This document shows, one piece after another, positions 17,654 to 26,736 of a stretch of DNA of 64,000 nucleotides. The translations under genes and the position numbers were made by a program. Source of the stretch: Streptomyces flaveolus (GTDB lineage Bacteria > Actinomycetota > Actinomycetes > Streptomycetales > Streptomycetaceae); contig NZ_JNWV01000017.1 in NCBI RefSeq assembly GCF_000716535.1, forward strand, positions 62,001 to 126,000. Reading direction: 5' to 3'. Each line of letters begins with the position of its first letter. Position 1 is the first letter of the stretch. The notes beneath the pieces are model-generated. The model was not told the DNA's origin. It worked only from the letters and a program-made list of their open reading frames with translations, and searched no databases.

Positions 17654-18663
17654 CGGGCCTTCTTCCGGGAGATCTGGTCGACGGTCACCGCGAGGATCAC
17701 CAGGACGCCGGTGATCAGGGTCTGGTAGATGGAGGCGACGCCCACCAGTTGCAGGCCGTTGCGGAACACACCGACGATGAGGACGCCGATGAAGGTGCCC
17801 AGGACCGACCCGCGTCCGCCGAAGAGGCTGGTGCCGCCCAGGACCACGGCGGTGATGCTGTCGAGGTTGTCGGTCTGCCCGGCCTGGGGGTCGCCGACTC
17901 CGGTGCGGGAGATGAGCAGCAGGGCGGCGATGCCGTAGAGCACTCCGGCCACGGTGTAGACGCCGATGGTCAGCCGGGACGTGCGGATGCCGTTCAGCCG
18001 GGCCGCCTCTTGGCTGTTGCCCAGGGCGTAGACGTGCCGGCCCCAGCCGGTGCTGCTCAACGCGTAGGTGAAGAGGAGGAAGAGCGCGATGGTGACCAGG
18101 GAGCCGTAGGTGATGTCGGTGTGGCCGAGCGGGAAGGTCTGGCCGAGGGCCGTCAGCGGGCCGGGCAGACTGGTGACCGTCTGCTCCTCCGAGTAGATGT
18201 GGGTCAGCGCGAACGCCACATTGAGCATGCCGAGGGTGACGATGAACGGCGGCAGCGGGATCTTCTGCACCAGCAGCCCGTTGAGCAGGCCGAAGCCGCC
18301 GCAGACGACCAGGCCCAGAGCGATGGCGACCAGCGGCGGCAGGGAGCCCTCGGCCGCCATCTTGGCGATCACGATGCTGCCGAACGCCATCACGGCACCG
18401 CACGACAGGTCGATGCCCGCCGTGAGGATGATCAGCGTCTGGCCGATGGCCAGCGTGCCGACCACCATGACCTGTTGCACGATCAGCGAGAAGTTCCCGC
18501 CCGTGAGGAACTGGTCGCTCGAGACGGAGAAGAAGACGCAGGCCAGCACGAGGGCGAGCAGCGGTCCGGTGGTCGGTTGGGTGAGCAGCCTGCGGGCCCA
18601 GGTCGGTGCTTTGAGCTCGGCGTACGGCGTCGATGCGGAGGGTGGCGTGGACGTGGCGGTCAT
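17650..18663 (-). CDS. Sugar ABC transporter permease (RbsC/FrcC type)
   Basis: A 337-residue inner-membrane protein with about 8-10 hydrophobic segments (GPLLALVLACVFFSVSSDQF, VMVVGTLAIGQTLIILTAGI). It shows the carbohydrate-uptake-2 permease signatures TAGIDLSCGAVMA, ALGNSQEAARLNGI and AVVLGGTSLFGGRGSVLGT. It pairs with the overlapping ATPase gene and with the lipoprotein binding protein 128 bp upstream. It probably imports fructose released by the GH32 enzyme. Confidence 0.94.
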   Translation of the reverse strand: MTATSTPPSASTPYAELKAPTWARRLLTQPTTGPLLALVLACVFFSVSSDQFLTGGNFSLIVQQVMVVGTLAIGQTLIILTAGIDLSCGAVMAFGSIVIAKMAAEGSLPPLVAIALGLVVCGGFGLLNGLLVQKIPLPPFIVTLGMLNVAFALTHIYSEEQTVTSLPGPLTALGQTFPLGHTDITYGSLVTIALFLLFTYALSSTGWGRHVYALGNSQEAARLNGIRTSRLTIGVYTVAGVLYGIAALLLISRTGVGDPQAGQTDNLDSITAVVLGGTSLFGGRGSVLGTFIGVLIVGVFRNGLQLVGVASIYQTLITGVLVILAVTVDQISRKKAR

Positions 18664-18791
18664 GCGAAGTCCTTGTCGGAAGACAGAGGTCCTTGAGGAA
18701 GGACGAGGGAAGCGGCCGTCCCGGGTCGGGAGTTGGGGGCCGGCCGCCCCGCTGCTGGGTTTCGAACGGTGACGGCTCGGTGGCGGGCGGC

Positions 18792-19814
18792 TCAGCCCCA
18801 GCAGTTCTCCAGGCCGTAGGCGGTGTCCTTGGAGGCGGCCCCCGGCTGGGTCTTGTCGGCGATGAGCGTGGCGCCGGTGTCGGTGTAACCCGACGCCTTC
18901 TTGCCGTCCTTGGCGTACGTCACGACGGCCTTGACGCCCTCGGCGGCCATCTTCAGCGGGTACTGCTGCGAGGTCGCGGCGATCTTGCCGTCCTTGACCG
19001 CCTGGGTACCCGTGCAGCCGCCGTCGACGGACACGATCAGGACGTCCTTCTCCCGGCCCTTGGCCTTGAGGGCGGTGTACGCGCCGAGAGCCGCGGGTTC
19101 GTTGATGGTGTAGACGACGTTGATGTCGGGCGCCTTCTGCAGGCAGTTCTCCATCGCCGTCTGCCCCTTGGCCTGATCGCCGCCCGTGTCCTGGGAGCAG
19201 ACGACCGCGGGGTCCTTCTCGCCGATGCCGAAGCCCTTGAGGAAGCCGTTGTGCCGCTGGACTCCGACGGAGACGCCCGGCGCGAGGTCGAGGGTGGCTA
19301 TCTTGGCGGTCTTGCCCTTCATGGCGCTCTTGGCGTACGCGCCGATCAGCTCGCCGGCCTTGAGGTTGTCGGTGGCGAAGAGGGCGTCGACCGCGCTCTG
19401 CGGCTCGGTCGGGGTGTCCAGGGCGATGACCAGGACCCCCTTGGCGCGGGCCTTCTGGATCGCGGGCACGATCGCCTTCGAGTCGCTGGGAGTGATCAGG
19501 ATGCCCTTCACGCCCGAGGCGACCATGTTCTCGATGGCGGTGACCTGACCGGCGTTGTCACCGTCGAACTTGCCGGCAGCCGTGACCAGTTGGGCGCCGT
19601 TGTCCTTGGCGGCCTTCTCCGCGCCCTCCTTCATCTTCACGAAGAACGGGTTGGTGTCGGTCTTGGTGATCAGACCGACCTTGACGCCGCCCGAGCCGGC
19701 GTCGCCGGCGCTCGATCCGGAGCCGGACCCGCAGGCCGTCAGGGTGAGGGCCGCGATGCCCGTGCACGCGGCGGCTCTGACGAGGGAGAGGGGCAGACGA
19801 AGGGTGCGAGGCAT
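18792..19814 (-). CDS. Sugar ABC transporter substrate-binding lipoprotein
   Basis: A 340-residue lipoprotein. The signal peptide ends in the lipobox LTLTAC at about residue 28, followed by a Gly/Ser linker. The mature protein is a periplasmic-binding type-1 fold ([56 protein letters not shown]) like ribose and fructose binding proteins. It is the first gene of the minus-strand operon. Its promoter lies beside the paired operators at 19874-19903, shared with the divergent kinase gene. Confidence 0.94.
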   Translation of the reverse strand: MPRTLRLPLSLVRAAACTGIAALTLTACGSGSGSSAGDAGSGGVKVGLITKTDTNPFFVKMKEGAEKAAKDNGAQLVTAAGKFDGDNAGQVTAIENMVASGVKGILITPSDSKAIVPAIQKARAKGVLVIALDTPTEPQSAVDALFATDNLKAGELIGAYAKSAMKGKTAKIATLDLAPGVSVGVQRHNGFLKGFGIGEKDPAVVCSQDTGGDQAKGQTAMENCLQKAPDINVVYTINEPAALGAYTALKAKGREKDVLIVSVDGGCTGTQAVKDGKIAATSQQYPLKMAAEGVKAVVTYAKDGKKASGYTDTGATLIADKTQPGAASKDTAYGLENCWG

Positions 19815-19873
19815 GACTGTCTCCTGCGGAAGTGCGGCGGCGCGGCCGGCATCGAGGCGTGCCGTCCGGGTGA

Positions 19874-19903
19874 TGTCATCGTTGACTTATGTCATCGTTG
19901 ACA
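19874..19903. promoter_or_regulatory. Paired LacI-type operators, kinase/ABC promoter
   Basis: Two copies of TGTCATCGTTGAC(T/A), at 19874-19887 and 19890-19903, are spaced 16 bp start to start. They lie between the divergent binding-protein and kinase genes. They match the perfect palindromes before the GH32 gene in core and spacing, so they probably bind the LacI protein at 15715-16746. Confidence 0.7.
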
Positions 19904-20061
19904 CTGCTTGCCGAGGATGATGGACTCCCGCTCCGGCAACGTCAATGCCTTGCAGCTGTCACAAATCGGCAACGCACACGCTTGTTTCCGGAACGCGGCT
20001 GATCAGCGGCCTGTGTCAGGCCGCCCCGGTTTGCCCACACGATCGCAGAGAAGAGCAGCCC

Positions 20062-21024
20062 ATGAGTCAGCGTCAGATCACCGTCCTGGGTGAGTGCGTC
20101 GCCGACGCCTTCGTCGAATCCGCGAGCGCGTCGAGCGAACTCGCCCTGCGGGTGCTGCCCGGTGGCGGGCCCGCCAACACGGCCGTGGCCCTGGCCCGGC
20201 TCGGCACCCCGGCCCGCTTCCTCGCGCGGCTGTCCGGCGACGTCTTCGGCCGGATGTTCCGGGCCCGTCTGGAGGCATCCGGGGTGGACCTGTCGTATGC
20301 GGTCCCGGCCGCGGAGTCCAGCACGCTCGCGGTCGCCGAACTGGATGCGCGGGGCCAGGCCGCGTTCTCCTTCCACGCGGAGGCCACCGCCGACTGGCAG
20401 TGGACGAACGAGGAGTTGGCCGGGGTGGACCTGTCCGAGACGGCCTGCGTGCACACCGGTTCGCTGGCCCTGGTCCGGGAGCCCGGGGCGGCTGCGGTGG
20501 AGGAGTTCCTGGCGACGGCCTCTTCCCTGGCCACCGTCAGCATCGACCCCAACGTCCGGCCCCTGCTGGTGCGCCCCGCGGTCTACCGCGCGAGACTCCG
20601 GCGCTGGTGCGGCCTCGCCGACGTGCTGCGCCTGAGCGAGGACGACCTGGAACTCCTGTTGCCGGGAACCCCGCCCGAGCAGGCGTGCGACACCTGGCAC
20701 GCCGCGGGGACGCGGCTCGTCGTGATCACGCGTGGTGCCGACGGCGCGCTGGTCTCACTCGACGGTGAACGGCTGCGACTGCCCGCCATGGCGACACGGG
20801 TCGTCGACACGGTGGGAGCGGGGGACTCCTTCACCGCCGGCCTGCTGCATCACCTCGGTGGCCGCGGACTCCTCGGCGGCCGGCTGGCGGCCCTCCGTCT
20901 GGACGAGGTCGCGGAAGCCGCTGCGTTCGCCATCCAGGTCGCGGCCCTGACCTGCTCGGTGGCCGGCCCCAACCCGCCGTGGCAGAGCCGCCCGGGGCAG
21001 CTCGTGACGTCGCACGCCGCATGA
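20062..21024 (+). CDS. PfkB-family carbohydrate kinase (fructokinase-like)
   Basis: A 320-residue ribokinase/PfkB fold. The N-terminal signature PGGGPANTAVALARLG (residues 34-49) and the C-terminal DTVGAGDSFTAGLL with the catalytic Asp are both intact. The neighbours import and release fructose-type sugars, so phosphorylation of fructose is the simplest role. The gene starts at the ATG at 20062 after AGAAGAGCAG. It is transcribed away from the ABC operon and towards GH32, with a separate operator pair before GH32. Confidence 0.92.
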   Translation: MSQRQITVLGECVADAFVESASASSELALRVLPGGGPANTAVALARLGTPARFLARLSGDVFGRMFRARLEASGVDLSYAVPAAESSTLAVAELDARGQAAFSFHAEATADWQWTNEELAGVDLSETACVHTGSLALVREPGAAAVEEFLATASSLATVSIDPNVRPLLVRPAVYRARLRRWCGLADVLRLSEDDLELLLPGTPPEQACDTWHAAGTRLVVITRGADGALVSLDGERLRLPAMATRVVDTVGAGDSFTAGLLHHLGGRGLLGGRLAALRLDEVAEAAAFAIQVAALTCSVAGPNPPWQSRPGQLVTSHAA

Positions 21025-21106
21025 GGAGCACACGACCCGTGCCGGGGCAATCACGTCCGAACGGTTGACGCGCCGATCGAATGGTGCCCATCATCTGGCC
21101 ACTCGG

Positions 21107-21136
21107 TGTCATCGATGACACAAGTCATCGATGACA
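21107..21136. promoter_or_regulatory. Paired LacI-type operators upstream of GH32
   Basis: A perfect 14-bp palindrome TGTCATCGATGACA (21107-21120) is followed 16 bp later by AGTCATCGATGACA (21123-21136). Core and phasing are the same as the pair at 19874-19903. The location upstream of the levanase gene implies shared control by the locus LacI. Confidence 0.75.
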
Positions 21137-21249
21137 TTCCTGGCCCGGCGACGTGGACGACGGCGCGGGCCAGGTCGCCTACTTCTCGGTCCGTCCGTGC
21201 CCGGGCTGCCGGCATCGCCGCGCGGACGGCCGCATCACAGGAGACCTCG

Positions 21250-23811
21250 ATGAGCTCTGGACGCACAACCCGGCCCGCCCGCACGAGGCTGATCGCGGCG
21301 GTGGCCACCGTCTGCGCCCTCTCCGCCACCCCGCTCGTCCCCCAGGCCGTCGCCGCCGACACCCCGCCGTACTCCGAGACCTATCGTCCCCAGTTCCACT
21401 TCACCCCGCAGAAGAACTGGATGAACGACCCCAACGGTCTCGTGTACTACAAGGGCGAATACCACCTCTTCTACCAGTACAACCCCAACGGCAACTCATG
21501 GGGAGACATGTCCTGGGGGCACGCGGTGAGCACGGACCTCGTGCACTGGAAGGACCTGCCGCTCGCCCTGCCGTACGACGACAAGGAGATGGTGTTCTCC
21601 GGCAGTGCGGTCGTCGACAGGAACAACACCACCGGCTTCGGCACCAAGTCGAACCCGCCGATGGTGGCGATCTACACCAGCGCCTACAAGGACACGGGCA
21701 AGCAGGCGCAGTCACTGGCCTACAGCCTCGACCGCGGCCGCACCTGGACCAAGTACCAGGGCAATCCGGTGCTCGACATCGGGTCCAAGGAGTTCCGTGA
21801 CCCCAAGGTCCAGTGGTACGAGCCGACCAAGAGCTGGTTGATGACCGTGTCGCTGTCCACCGAGCACAAGGTGCGGTTCTACTCGTCGAAGAACCTCAAG
21901 GACTGGGAACTGCTCAGCGAGTTCGGGCCGGCCGGCGCCACGGGCGGTGTGTGGGAGTGCCCCGACCTGTTCCCCCTCGCGGTCGACGGGGACAAGGACC
22001 ATGTCAAGTGGGTCCTGGTCGTCAACATCAACCCCGGTGGCATCACCGGTGGTTCGGGCGCCCAGTACTTCATCGGTGACTTCGACGGCAAGAAGTTCAC
22101 GGCCGAGGACAAGGGCACGTACACCCCGCCCGCAGGTACGGTCGTGCAGAACTTCGAAGGCACCGACTACGGCACGTGGACGACCGCCGGCACCGCCTTC
22201 GGCCAGGGCCCGGCAGCCGGTGCGGTCGACGGGCAGGGGACCGTCGACGGATTCGACGGACGGCGTCTCGCCAACAGCTTCCACGGCGGCGACTTTGCCA
22301 CCGGGACCCTCACCTCACCCTCCTTCACCGTCGACAGCCCGTACCTGAACTTCAAGGTCGGCGGAGGACGGCATCCGCACGTGGACGGAACCGTCATGGA
22401 GCGGGGAACTCCCCCCGAGGGGACGCTGCTCGCCGATTTCGAAGGCGGCACCTACGGCGACTGGACGAAGACCGGCGACGCCTTCGGCACCGCACCGGCC
22501 ACCGGCACCCTCCCTGACCAGCAGGAGGTCTCCGGATGGCTGGGCGACGGCCTGGTCAACACCTATCTGAACGGCGACTCCACCACCGGCACGCTCACCT
22601 CCCCCCGGTTCACCATCGACAAGGACTACATCGACTTCCTCATCGGCGGCGGCCACCACCCCGCCGGCGACGCGGATCCCACCGCCGTCGAACTCCTCGT
22701 CGACGGCAAGGTGGTGCGCAGCGCCACCGGAGACGAGGCCGAGGCCCTCGACTGGGACTCCTGGGACGTGCGCGACCTCGCGGGCAAGGAGGCGCAGATC
22801 AGGACCGTCGACGAGAACACCGGCGGCTGGGGCCACATCAACGTCGACCACATCGTGCTGTCCGACACCCGGGCCCAGCCGGTCTCCCGGGAGACGTCGG
22901 TCAATCTGCTGGTCGACGGCAAGGTGGTGCGCAGCGCGACCGGCTCCAACAGCGAGGGCCTGGACTGGGCCTCCTTCGACCTGCGCCCCTACGCGGGCAA
23001 GAAGGCGCAGATCCAGATCGCCGACATGAACTCCGGCGGCTGGGGCCATGTACTGGCCGATCAGTTCACCGCCGCCGACGCCCCCGCCAGGTCCGTGGTG
23101 CAGCGCGCCGACTGGGCCGACTACGGCAAGGACTACTACGCGGCCGTGTCCTGGGAGAACGCCCCCGGTGACAAGCGGTACATGATCGGCTGGATGAACG
23201 ACTGGGAGTACGGCGGCTCCATCCCCACCTCACCCTGGCGCAGCGCGCAGAGTGTCCCCCGGGAGATGGCCCTGCGCACCATCGACGGCAGGATCCGGCT
23301 GGTCAGCAAGCCCGTGACCAGCCTGGCCTCCCTGCGCCAGGGGGATGCGTCGACCACCACCGGCGTCATGGTCACGAACACCTCACAGCCGCTGATCGGC
23401 CCCAAGGCCGAGGGCAAGGCACTCGACATCGAGGCGACCTTCTCCCTGAAGGACGCCGAACGGTTCGGTCTGAAGGTGCGCACCGGCGCCGGGGGACAGG
23501 AGACCGTCATCGGATACGACACCACGACGCGGGAGCTGTACGTGGACCGTACCCATTCCGGAGCCGTGGACTTCAGCAGCGCCTTCCCCGGCGTCCAGCG
23601 GGCGCCGCTCCAGGCCAGGAACGGCAAGGTGAAGCTGCGGATCCTCGTCGACCGGTCGTCCGTCGAGGTCTTCGGCGGCAGCGGCGAGACCGTGATCACC
23701 GACCAGATCTTCCCCGATCCGGCCGGCCAGGGAGTGCGGGTCTTCGCCGAGAACGGTTCGGTGGAGCTGGAGCAGGCCCGCGTCCGGCACCTCGGCTCCT
23801 ACCGCGACTGA
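21250..23811 (+). CDS. Secreted GH32 levanase/inulinase with nested insertion modules
   Basis: An 853-residue exported fructan hydrolase. The signal peptide (residues 1-35) ends AVAAD. Catalytic GH32 motifs are WMNDPNG (nucleophile Asp), FRDPK (transition-state Asp) and WECPDLF (acid/base Glu). The propeller is interrupted at about residue 298 and resumes near 617 with DWADYGKDYYAAVSW and IGWMNDWEYG. The insert has two related beta-sandwich-like modules: one starts NFEGTDYGTW, and the other, starting DFEGGTYGDW, lies inside it. Each C-terminal half has LLVDGKVVRSATG and GGWGH. The C-terminal beta-sandwich ends in VDRSSVEVFGG. The start at 21250 has AGGAGACCTCG before it. It releases fructose from levan or inulin outside the cell. 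Confidence 0.94.
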   Translation: MSSGRTTRPARTRLIAAVATVCALSATPLVPQAVAADTPPYSETYRPQFHFTPQKNWMNDPNGLVYYKGEYHLFYQYNPNGNSWGDMSWGHAVSTDLVHWKDLPLALPYDDKEMVFSGSAVVDRNNTTGFGTKSNPPMVAIYTSAYKDTGKQAQSLAYSLDRGRTWTKYQGNPVLDIGSKEFRDPKVQWYEPTKSWLMTVSLSTEHKVRFYSSKNLKDWELLSEFGPAGATGGVWECPDLFPLAVDGDKDHVKWVLVVNINPGGITGGSGAQYFIGDFDGKKFTAEDKGTYTPPAGTVVQNFEGTDYGTWTTAGTAFGQGPAAGAVDGQGTVDGFDGRRLANSFHGGDFATGTLTSPSFTVDSPYLNFKVGGGRHPHVDGTVMERGTPPEGTLLADFEGGTYGDWTKTGDAFGTAPATGTLPDQQEVSGWLGDGLVNTYLNGDSTTGTLTSPRFTIDKDYIDFLIGGGHHPAGDADPTAVELLVDGKVVRSATGDEAEALDWDSWDVRDLAGKEAQIRTVDENTGGWGHINVDHIVLSDTRAQPVSRETSVNLLVDGKVVRSATGSNSEGLDWASFDLRPYAGKKAQIQIADMNSGGWGHVLADQFTAADAPARSVVQRADWADYGKDYYAAVSWENAPGDKRYMIGWMNDWEYGGSIPTSPWRSAQSVPREMALRTIDGRIRLVSKPVTSLASLRQGDASTTTGVMVTNTSQPLIGPKAEGKALDIEATFSLKDAERFGLKVRTGAGGQETVIGYDTTTRELYVDRTHSGAVDFSSAFPGVQRAPLQARNGKVKLRILVDRSSVEVFGGSGETVITDQIFPDPAGQGVRVFAENGSVELEQARVRHLGSYRD

Positions 23812-23857
23812 GCGATCGACCGGACAACCACAGGCCACGACGCAAGGACACGACACA

Positions 23858-24160
23858 GTGAAGAAGACCCTGCTCGCCGAGTTCACCGCCCGTAGGGGAA
23901 CTGAGGACGAGGTCGCCCGCCTGCTGCGGGAGTACGCCCGGAAGGTGCGCGAGGAGGAAGGCAACCTCGTCTTCGACGTCTACACCAAGGCATCCAGCCC
24001 ACGCGCCTTCTGGATCTTCGAGGTGTACCGCGACGAGGAAGCTTTCCAGACCCACCTGAACGCCCCGTACGGCGGCCCGTTCAACACCGCCCTCACGCCG
24101 TCGATCGAGGAGGACGCCTCTGTGCTCACGTTCCTCGATCCACTCGATCCAGCGGCCTGA
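23858..24160 (+). CDS. Antibiotic biosynthesis monooxygenase (ABM)-domain protein
   Basis: A 100-residue ferredoxin-like ABM protein: LLAEFTARRGTEDEVARLLR, then EGNLVFDVYTKASSPRAFWI and FEVYRDEEAFQTHLNAPYG. Such dimeric proteins act as cofactor-free oxygenases or as stress-response enzymes of the YgiN type. It begins at GTG 23858, 46 bp after the GH32 gene, and may be read from the same transcript. A role in sugar use is not obvious. Confidence 0.82.
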   Translation: MKKTLLAEFTARRGTEDEVARLLREYARKVREEEGNLVFDVYTKASSPRAFWIFEVYRDEEAFQTHLNAPYGGPFNTALTPSIEEDASVLTFLDPLDPAA

Positions 24161-24418
24161 CGCAGCCGGGCCCGCCCCTTGGGCCCGGCCATCGCCGTAC
24201 GGGACCCCCGTTTCCGGGTGCTCGTGCTGGGCGGCAGTCCGGGGCGTAGATCATCTGCAGGGTGACCCTGCGGGAGGGGGAGTGGGAACGGTCGGTGAAG
24301 GAGGCCGCGGAGGACCACCGGTTGCGGCTGGTGACAGGGTTCTCACCGCACCCCGGGCATGGCCCATGAGTAACGACGGCACTGGCGTGTCAACGAACGT
24401 GGGGCGGCCGGGCTCTCG
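24161..24418. other. Intergenic with possible remnant
   Basis: A plus-strand frame near 24262-24365 reads VTLREGEWERSVKEAAEDHR and stops soon after. It looks like the end of a lost gene. No full gene is present. Confidence 0.25.
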
Positions 24419-24970
24419 TCAGAGTGGCCGGCCGTCGAAGGGGTCGCCGGAGCCGGGCGTGAACGTCGTGCCGAGGTCGTACTGCGCGAACCCGAAAGGT
24501 CGAAAATCGGCATCGGCGAGGACGCGGTAGAGGAACTCCGAGGTGGACATGTCGTACCGGTGCCACGCACCGACGTCATTGGACCGCGCGAGGACGGGGT
24601 ACTCGCCCGGCCGCTCGGCGTCGATCAGCCAGAAGTACTCGTCGGCCCATTCGGTGGAGCCCCACTCGACCAGCCCCTTGCCGCCCGGCGCGTAGATCGC
24701 ATAGGGCTCGACGGCGGAGACGTTTCCGAGCCTGCTGTCCTGATCGACCGACAGGTCGACCCGCCACTGGGTCAGGAAGTCGAACGCGCGGCCTTCGTCG
24801 CGCCCCAGAAAGTAGAGGGAATCGCTGAAGACGCCGCCGCTGAACGCTTCGTAGAGCTCCTTGTAGTCCGTCGGCAGCGGAACCCCCAGCTCTCCCTCGA
24901 TCGCCGCCCAGTCGACGGAGATCCCGAGCGGCTCCCACCCGGTCAGTTCGATCACTCGGTGCACCCACAT
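24419..24970 (-). CDS. SUKH (SMI1/KNR4) family protein
   Basis: A 183-residue protein starting MWVHRVIELTGWEPLG at 24970. A start 18 bp upstream is possible. The SUKH pattern is clear: VDWAAIEGELGVPLPTDYKE, then AFSGGVFSDSLYFLG, then AIYAPGGKGLVEWGSTEWAD and FWLIDAERPGEYPV. SUKH proteins are often immunity proteins of polymorphic toxin systems, but many occur alone, as here. No toxin gene is adjacent. The genes that follow (about 25.0-27.2 kb) are mostly broken. Confidence 0.85.
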   Translation of the reverse strand: MWVHRVIELTGWEPLGISVDWAAIEGELGVPLPTDYKELYEAFSGGVFSDSLYFLGRDEGRAFDFLTQWRVDLSVDQDSRLGNVSAVEPYAIYAPGGKGLVEWGSTEWADEYFWLIDAERPGEYPVLARSNDVGAWHRYDMSTSEFLYRVLADADFRPFGFAQYDLGTTFTPGSGDPFDGRPL

Positions 24971-25439
24971 GCGACAATCTTTTAGCACCGGTTCTCGTTC
25001 CGATGTCCCTCAACCCCCTCGTCGCTCTCGTGGAGATCGGCAGCACGCCGACCTGAGCGCCTGGTTCGGCGGCAGGCCAAGGCTGGACGTCGAAAGCGTC
25101 GCCGCATACCTGTCCGGCCTGCTCTACGGCGGCGTCGCCCACGGCGACCGGGAGGCGGGCGGCGCCGTACGGACCTTTCCACGGCGAACAGGACAGCTCC
25201 TGGCAGGGCCCGGCTCTCGCTTACGTCAGCCCGGCCGACATCCGGCCGGCCAGGGCACGGATCCTCAACCATGTGGCCGGCACAGCCGAATTCGCCGCCT
25301 ACGCCGACCGGACCGCATGGGAGGTCATGAAGCCCGACGCCGGCCTGCCGGAGCGGGCCGGCGTGCCGTGCCGGATGCGCACCGGAAACCTTCTGACGGC
25401 GGCGTGCATCCGGTGAGGCCATTGGCGCGTCTTGGAAGC
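24971..25439 (+). pseudogene. Probable decayed gene of uncertain family
   Basis: A plus-strand frame gives LDVESVAAYLSGLLYGGVAH. After a shift near 25178 another gives PALAYVSPADIRPARARILN, then AEFAAYADRTAWEVMKPDAG, ending at a stop at 25416. The order faintly recalls DUF1877/YfbM-like proteins (a yls-p-e-v motif after a short domain). The family call is weak. The frame break supports decay. Confidence 0.3.
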
Positions 25440-25685
25440 CGCCAACCGCGAGGCCCACCCTTTCCTACTTCCAGCGCCCCGCCGACCACGACCTCATGCG
25501 AGAACATGGCGTCCAGCACCCGTCCTGGGGCGGCTTCACCGAAGCAAGAACCACCTGTTCACCCACCCCACCCCACCCCGCCCTCACTGAAATCGGCAAG
25601 GCGTACGACAAGTCCGCCGCCCAGGTCGTCCTGCGCTGGCTGATCCAGGGCAGCGCCATCACCATCCCCAAGTCGGTACGTCCCG
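25440..25685 (+). pseudogene. Aldo/keto reductase fragment
   Basis: Out-of-phase pieces read EAANREAHPF, then DLMREHGVQHPSWGGFTEAR, then LTEIGKAYDKSAAQVVLRWL and GSAITIPKSVR. The last two are a hallmark of the AKR C-terminal half (AQV.LRW..Q....IPKS). Both ends of the enzyme are missing and at least one frameshift is present, so it is a dead remnant. Confidence 0.7.
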
Positions 25686-25905
25686 GGCCCTCCTGCACTG
25701 GGTTACGACTCCGCGGGCCACCCGGCTGGAGTCCTTGATGTTCATCGGTCGGCTGGAGGCAGGGTGCACGGAGACACCGAACCGCAGGGCCGTATCCTGA
25801 GGCAGGTGAACGCAGGCACTGCCGATGCGTCGCAGCCGCCGGGCGCAGCCGGGCGGCGCCCCACTCCGGGTAGCAGGTACCCGGCAAACGATCGGGAGTT
25901 GACCG

Positions 25906-26550
25906 GTGATCAGTCTGGCCGCGGTGGGGGGAGTGGCCCTGGTCGAACTGGGCATGGCCCTGACTCCGGGACCGAACATGATCCACCTCGCCTCCCGCGT
26001 GATCACCCAAGGCCGCAGGGCGGGCCTGGTCAGCCTGAGCGGGACCGCCGTGGGATTCCTGTGCTACCTGCTGGCCGCCGCCGCGGGCCTGTCCGCGTTG
26101 TTCGCCGCCGTGCCGCTGGCGTTCATGGTGGTCAAGCTCGCCGGGGCCGCCTACCTGGCTCACCTGGCCTGGGGGATGCTCAAGCCCGGTGGCCGCTCGC
26201 CCTTCGCTCCGGCCCAGGACCTGCCTCCGGTGTCTGACGCCCGCCTGTTCTCGATGGGGCTCCTCACCAACCTGCTCAACCCCAAAATCGCTCTCATGTA
26301 CGCCGCGCTTCTACCCCAGTTCATGGATCCGCAGGCGGGCCCGGACTGGGCGCAACTGCTCCAGCTCGGTGCTGTACAGATCATCGTGGGTCTCTCCGTG
26401 AACGCTCTGGTCATGCTGTGCGCGGCACGGGTGTCCGGGTTTCTGGCCGCCCGACCCCGCGCGATGACCGCTCAGCGGTTCGCGTCGGGCGGCCTGCTCG
26501 GCGTCTTCGCGCTGCGCACCGCCCTGTCCCGTACGCCCGTCTCGGCCTGA
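25906..26550 (+). CDS. LysE/RhtB-family amino-acid exporter
   Basis: A 214-residue membrane protein with about six hydrophobic segments. It shows LysE-type signatures: LVELGMALTPGPNMIHLASR near the N-terminus, and MGLLTNLLNPKIALMYAALL in the middle. It exports amino acids or related small molecules across the cytoplasmic membrane. The GTG at 25906 sits 8 nt after a GGGAG-like site. It stands alone between pseudogenes. The actual substrate is not predictable. Confidence 0.88.
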   Translation: MISLAAVGGVALVELGMALTPGPNMIHLASRVITQGRRAGLVSLSGTAVGFLCYLLAAAAGLSALFAAVPLAFMVVKLAGAAYLAHLAWGMLKPGGRSPFAPAQDLPPVSDARLFSMGLLTNLLNPKIALMYAALLPQFMDPQAGPDWAQLLQLGAVQIIVGLSVNALVMLCAARVSGFLAARPRAMTAQRFASGGLLGVFALRTALSRTPVSA

Positions 26551-26736
26551 GCCATGCCCGCGCGCCTGTGACACCCGCGCGTCCCGGCGCGCGTTCCTGT
26601 GCCCCGTGTATCACCGTGGACCTGGAGGATGGCCCGGCCCCGCGGACCACGGCGACGACACCATGCCGTGCGGCACCGTGCCCGACTACCTCTGTCCTAA
26701 GCGGTCGTTCCTTCAAGGCGGTTGAAGCGGCAGGAG

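Noticed and set aside
15715..24160. The sugar locus as a ribose system
   Set aside because: The transporter and kinase alone would allow ribose, but the co-regulated GH32 enzyme makes fructose the better reading.
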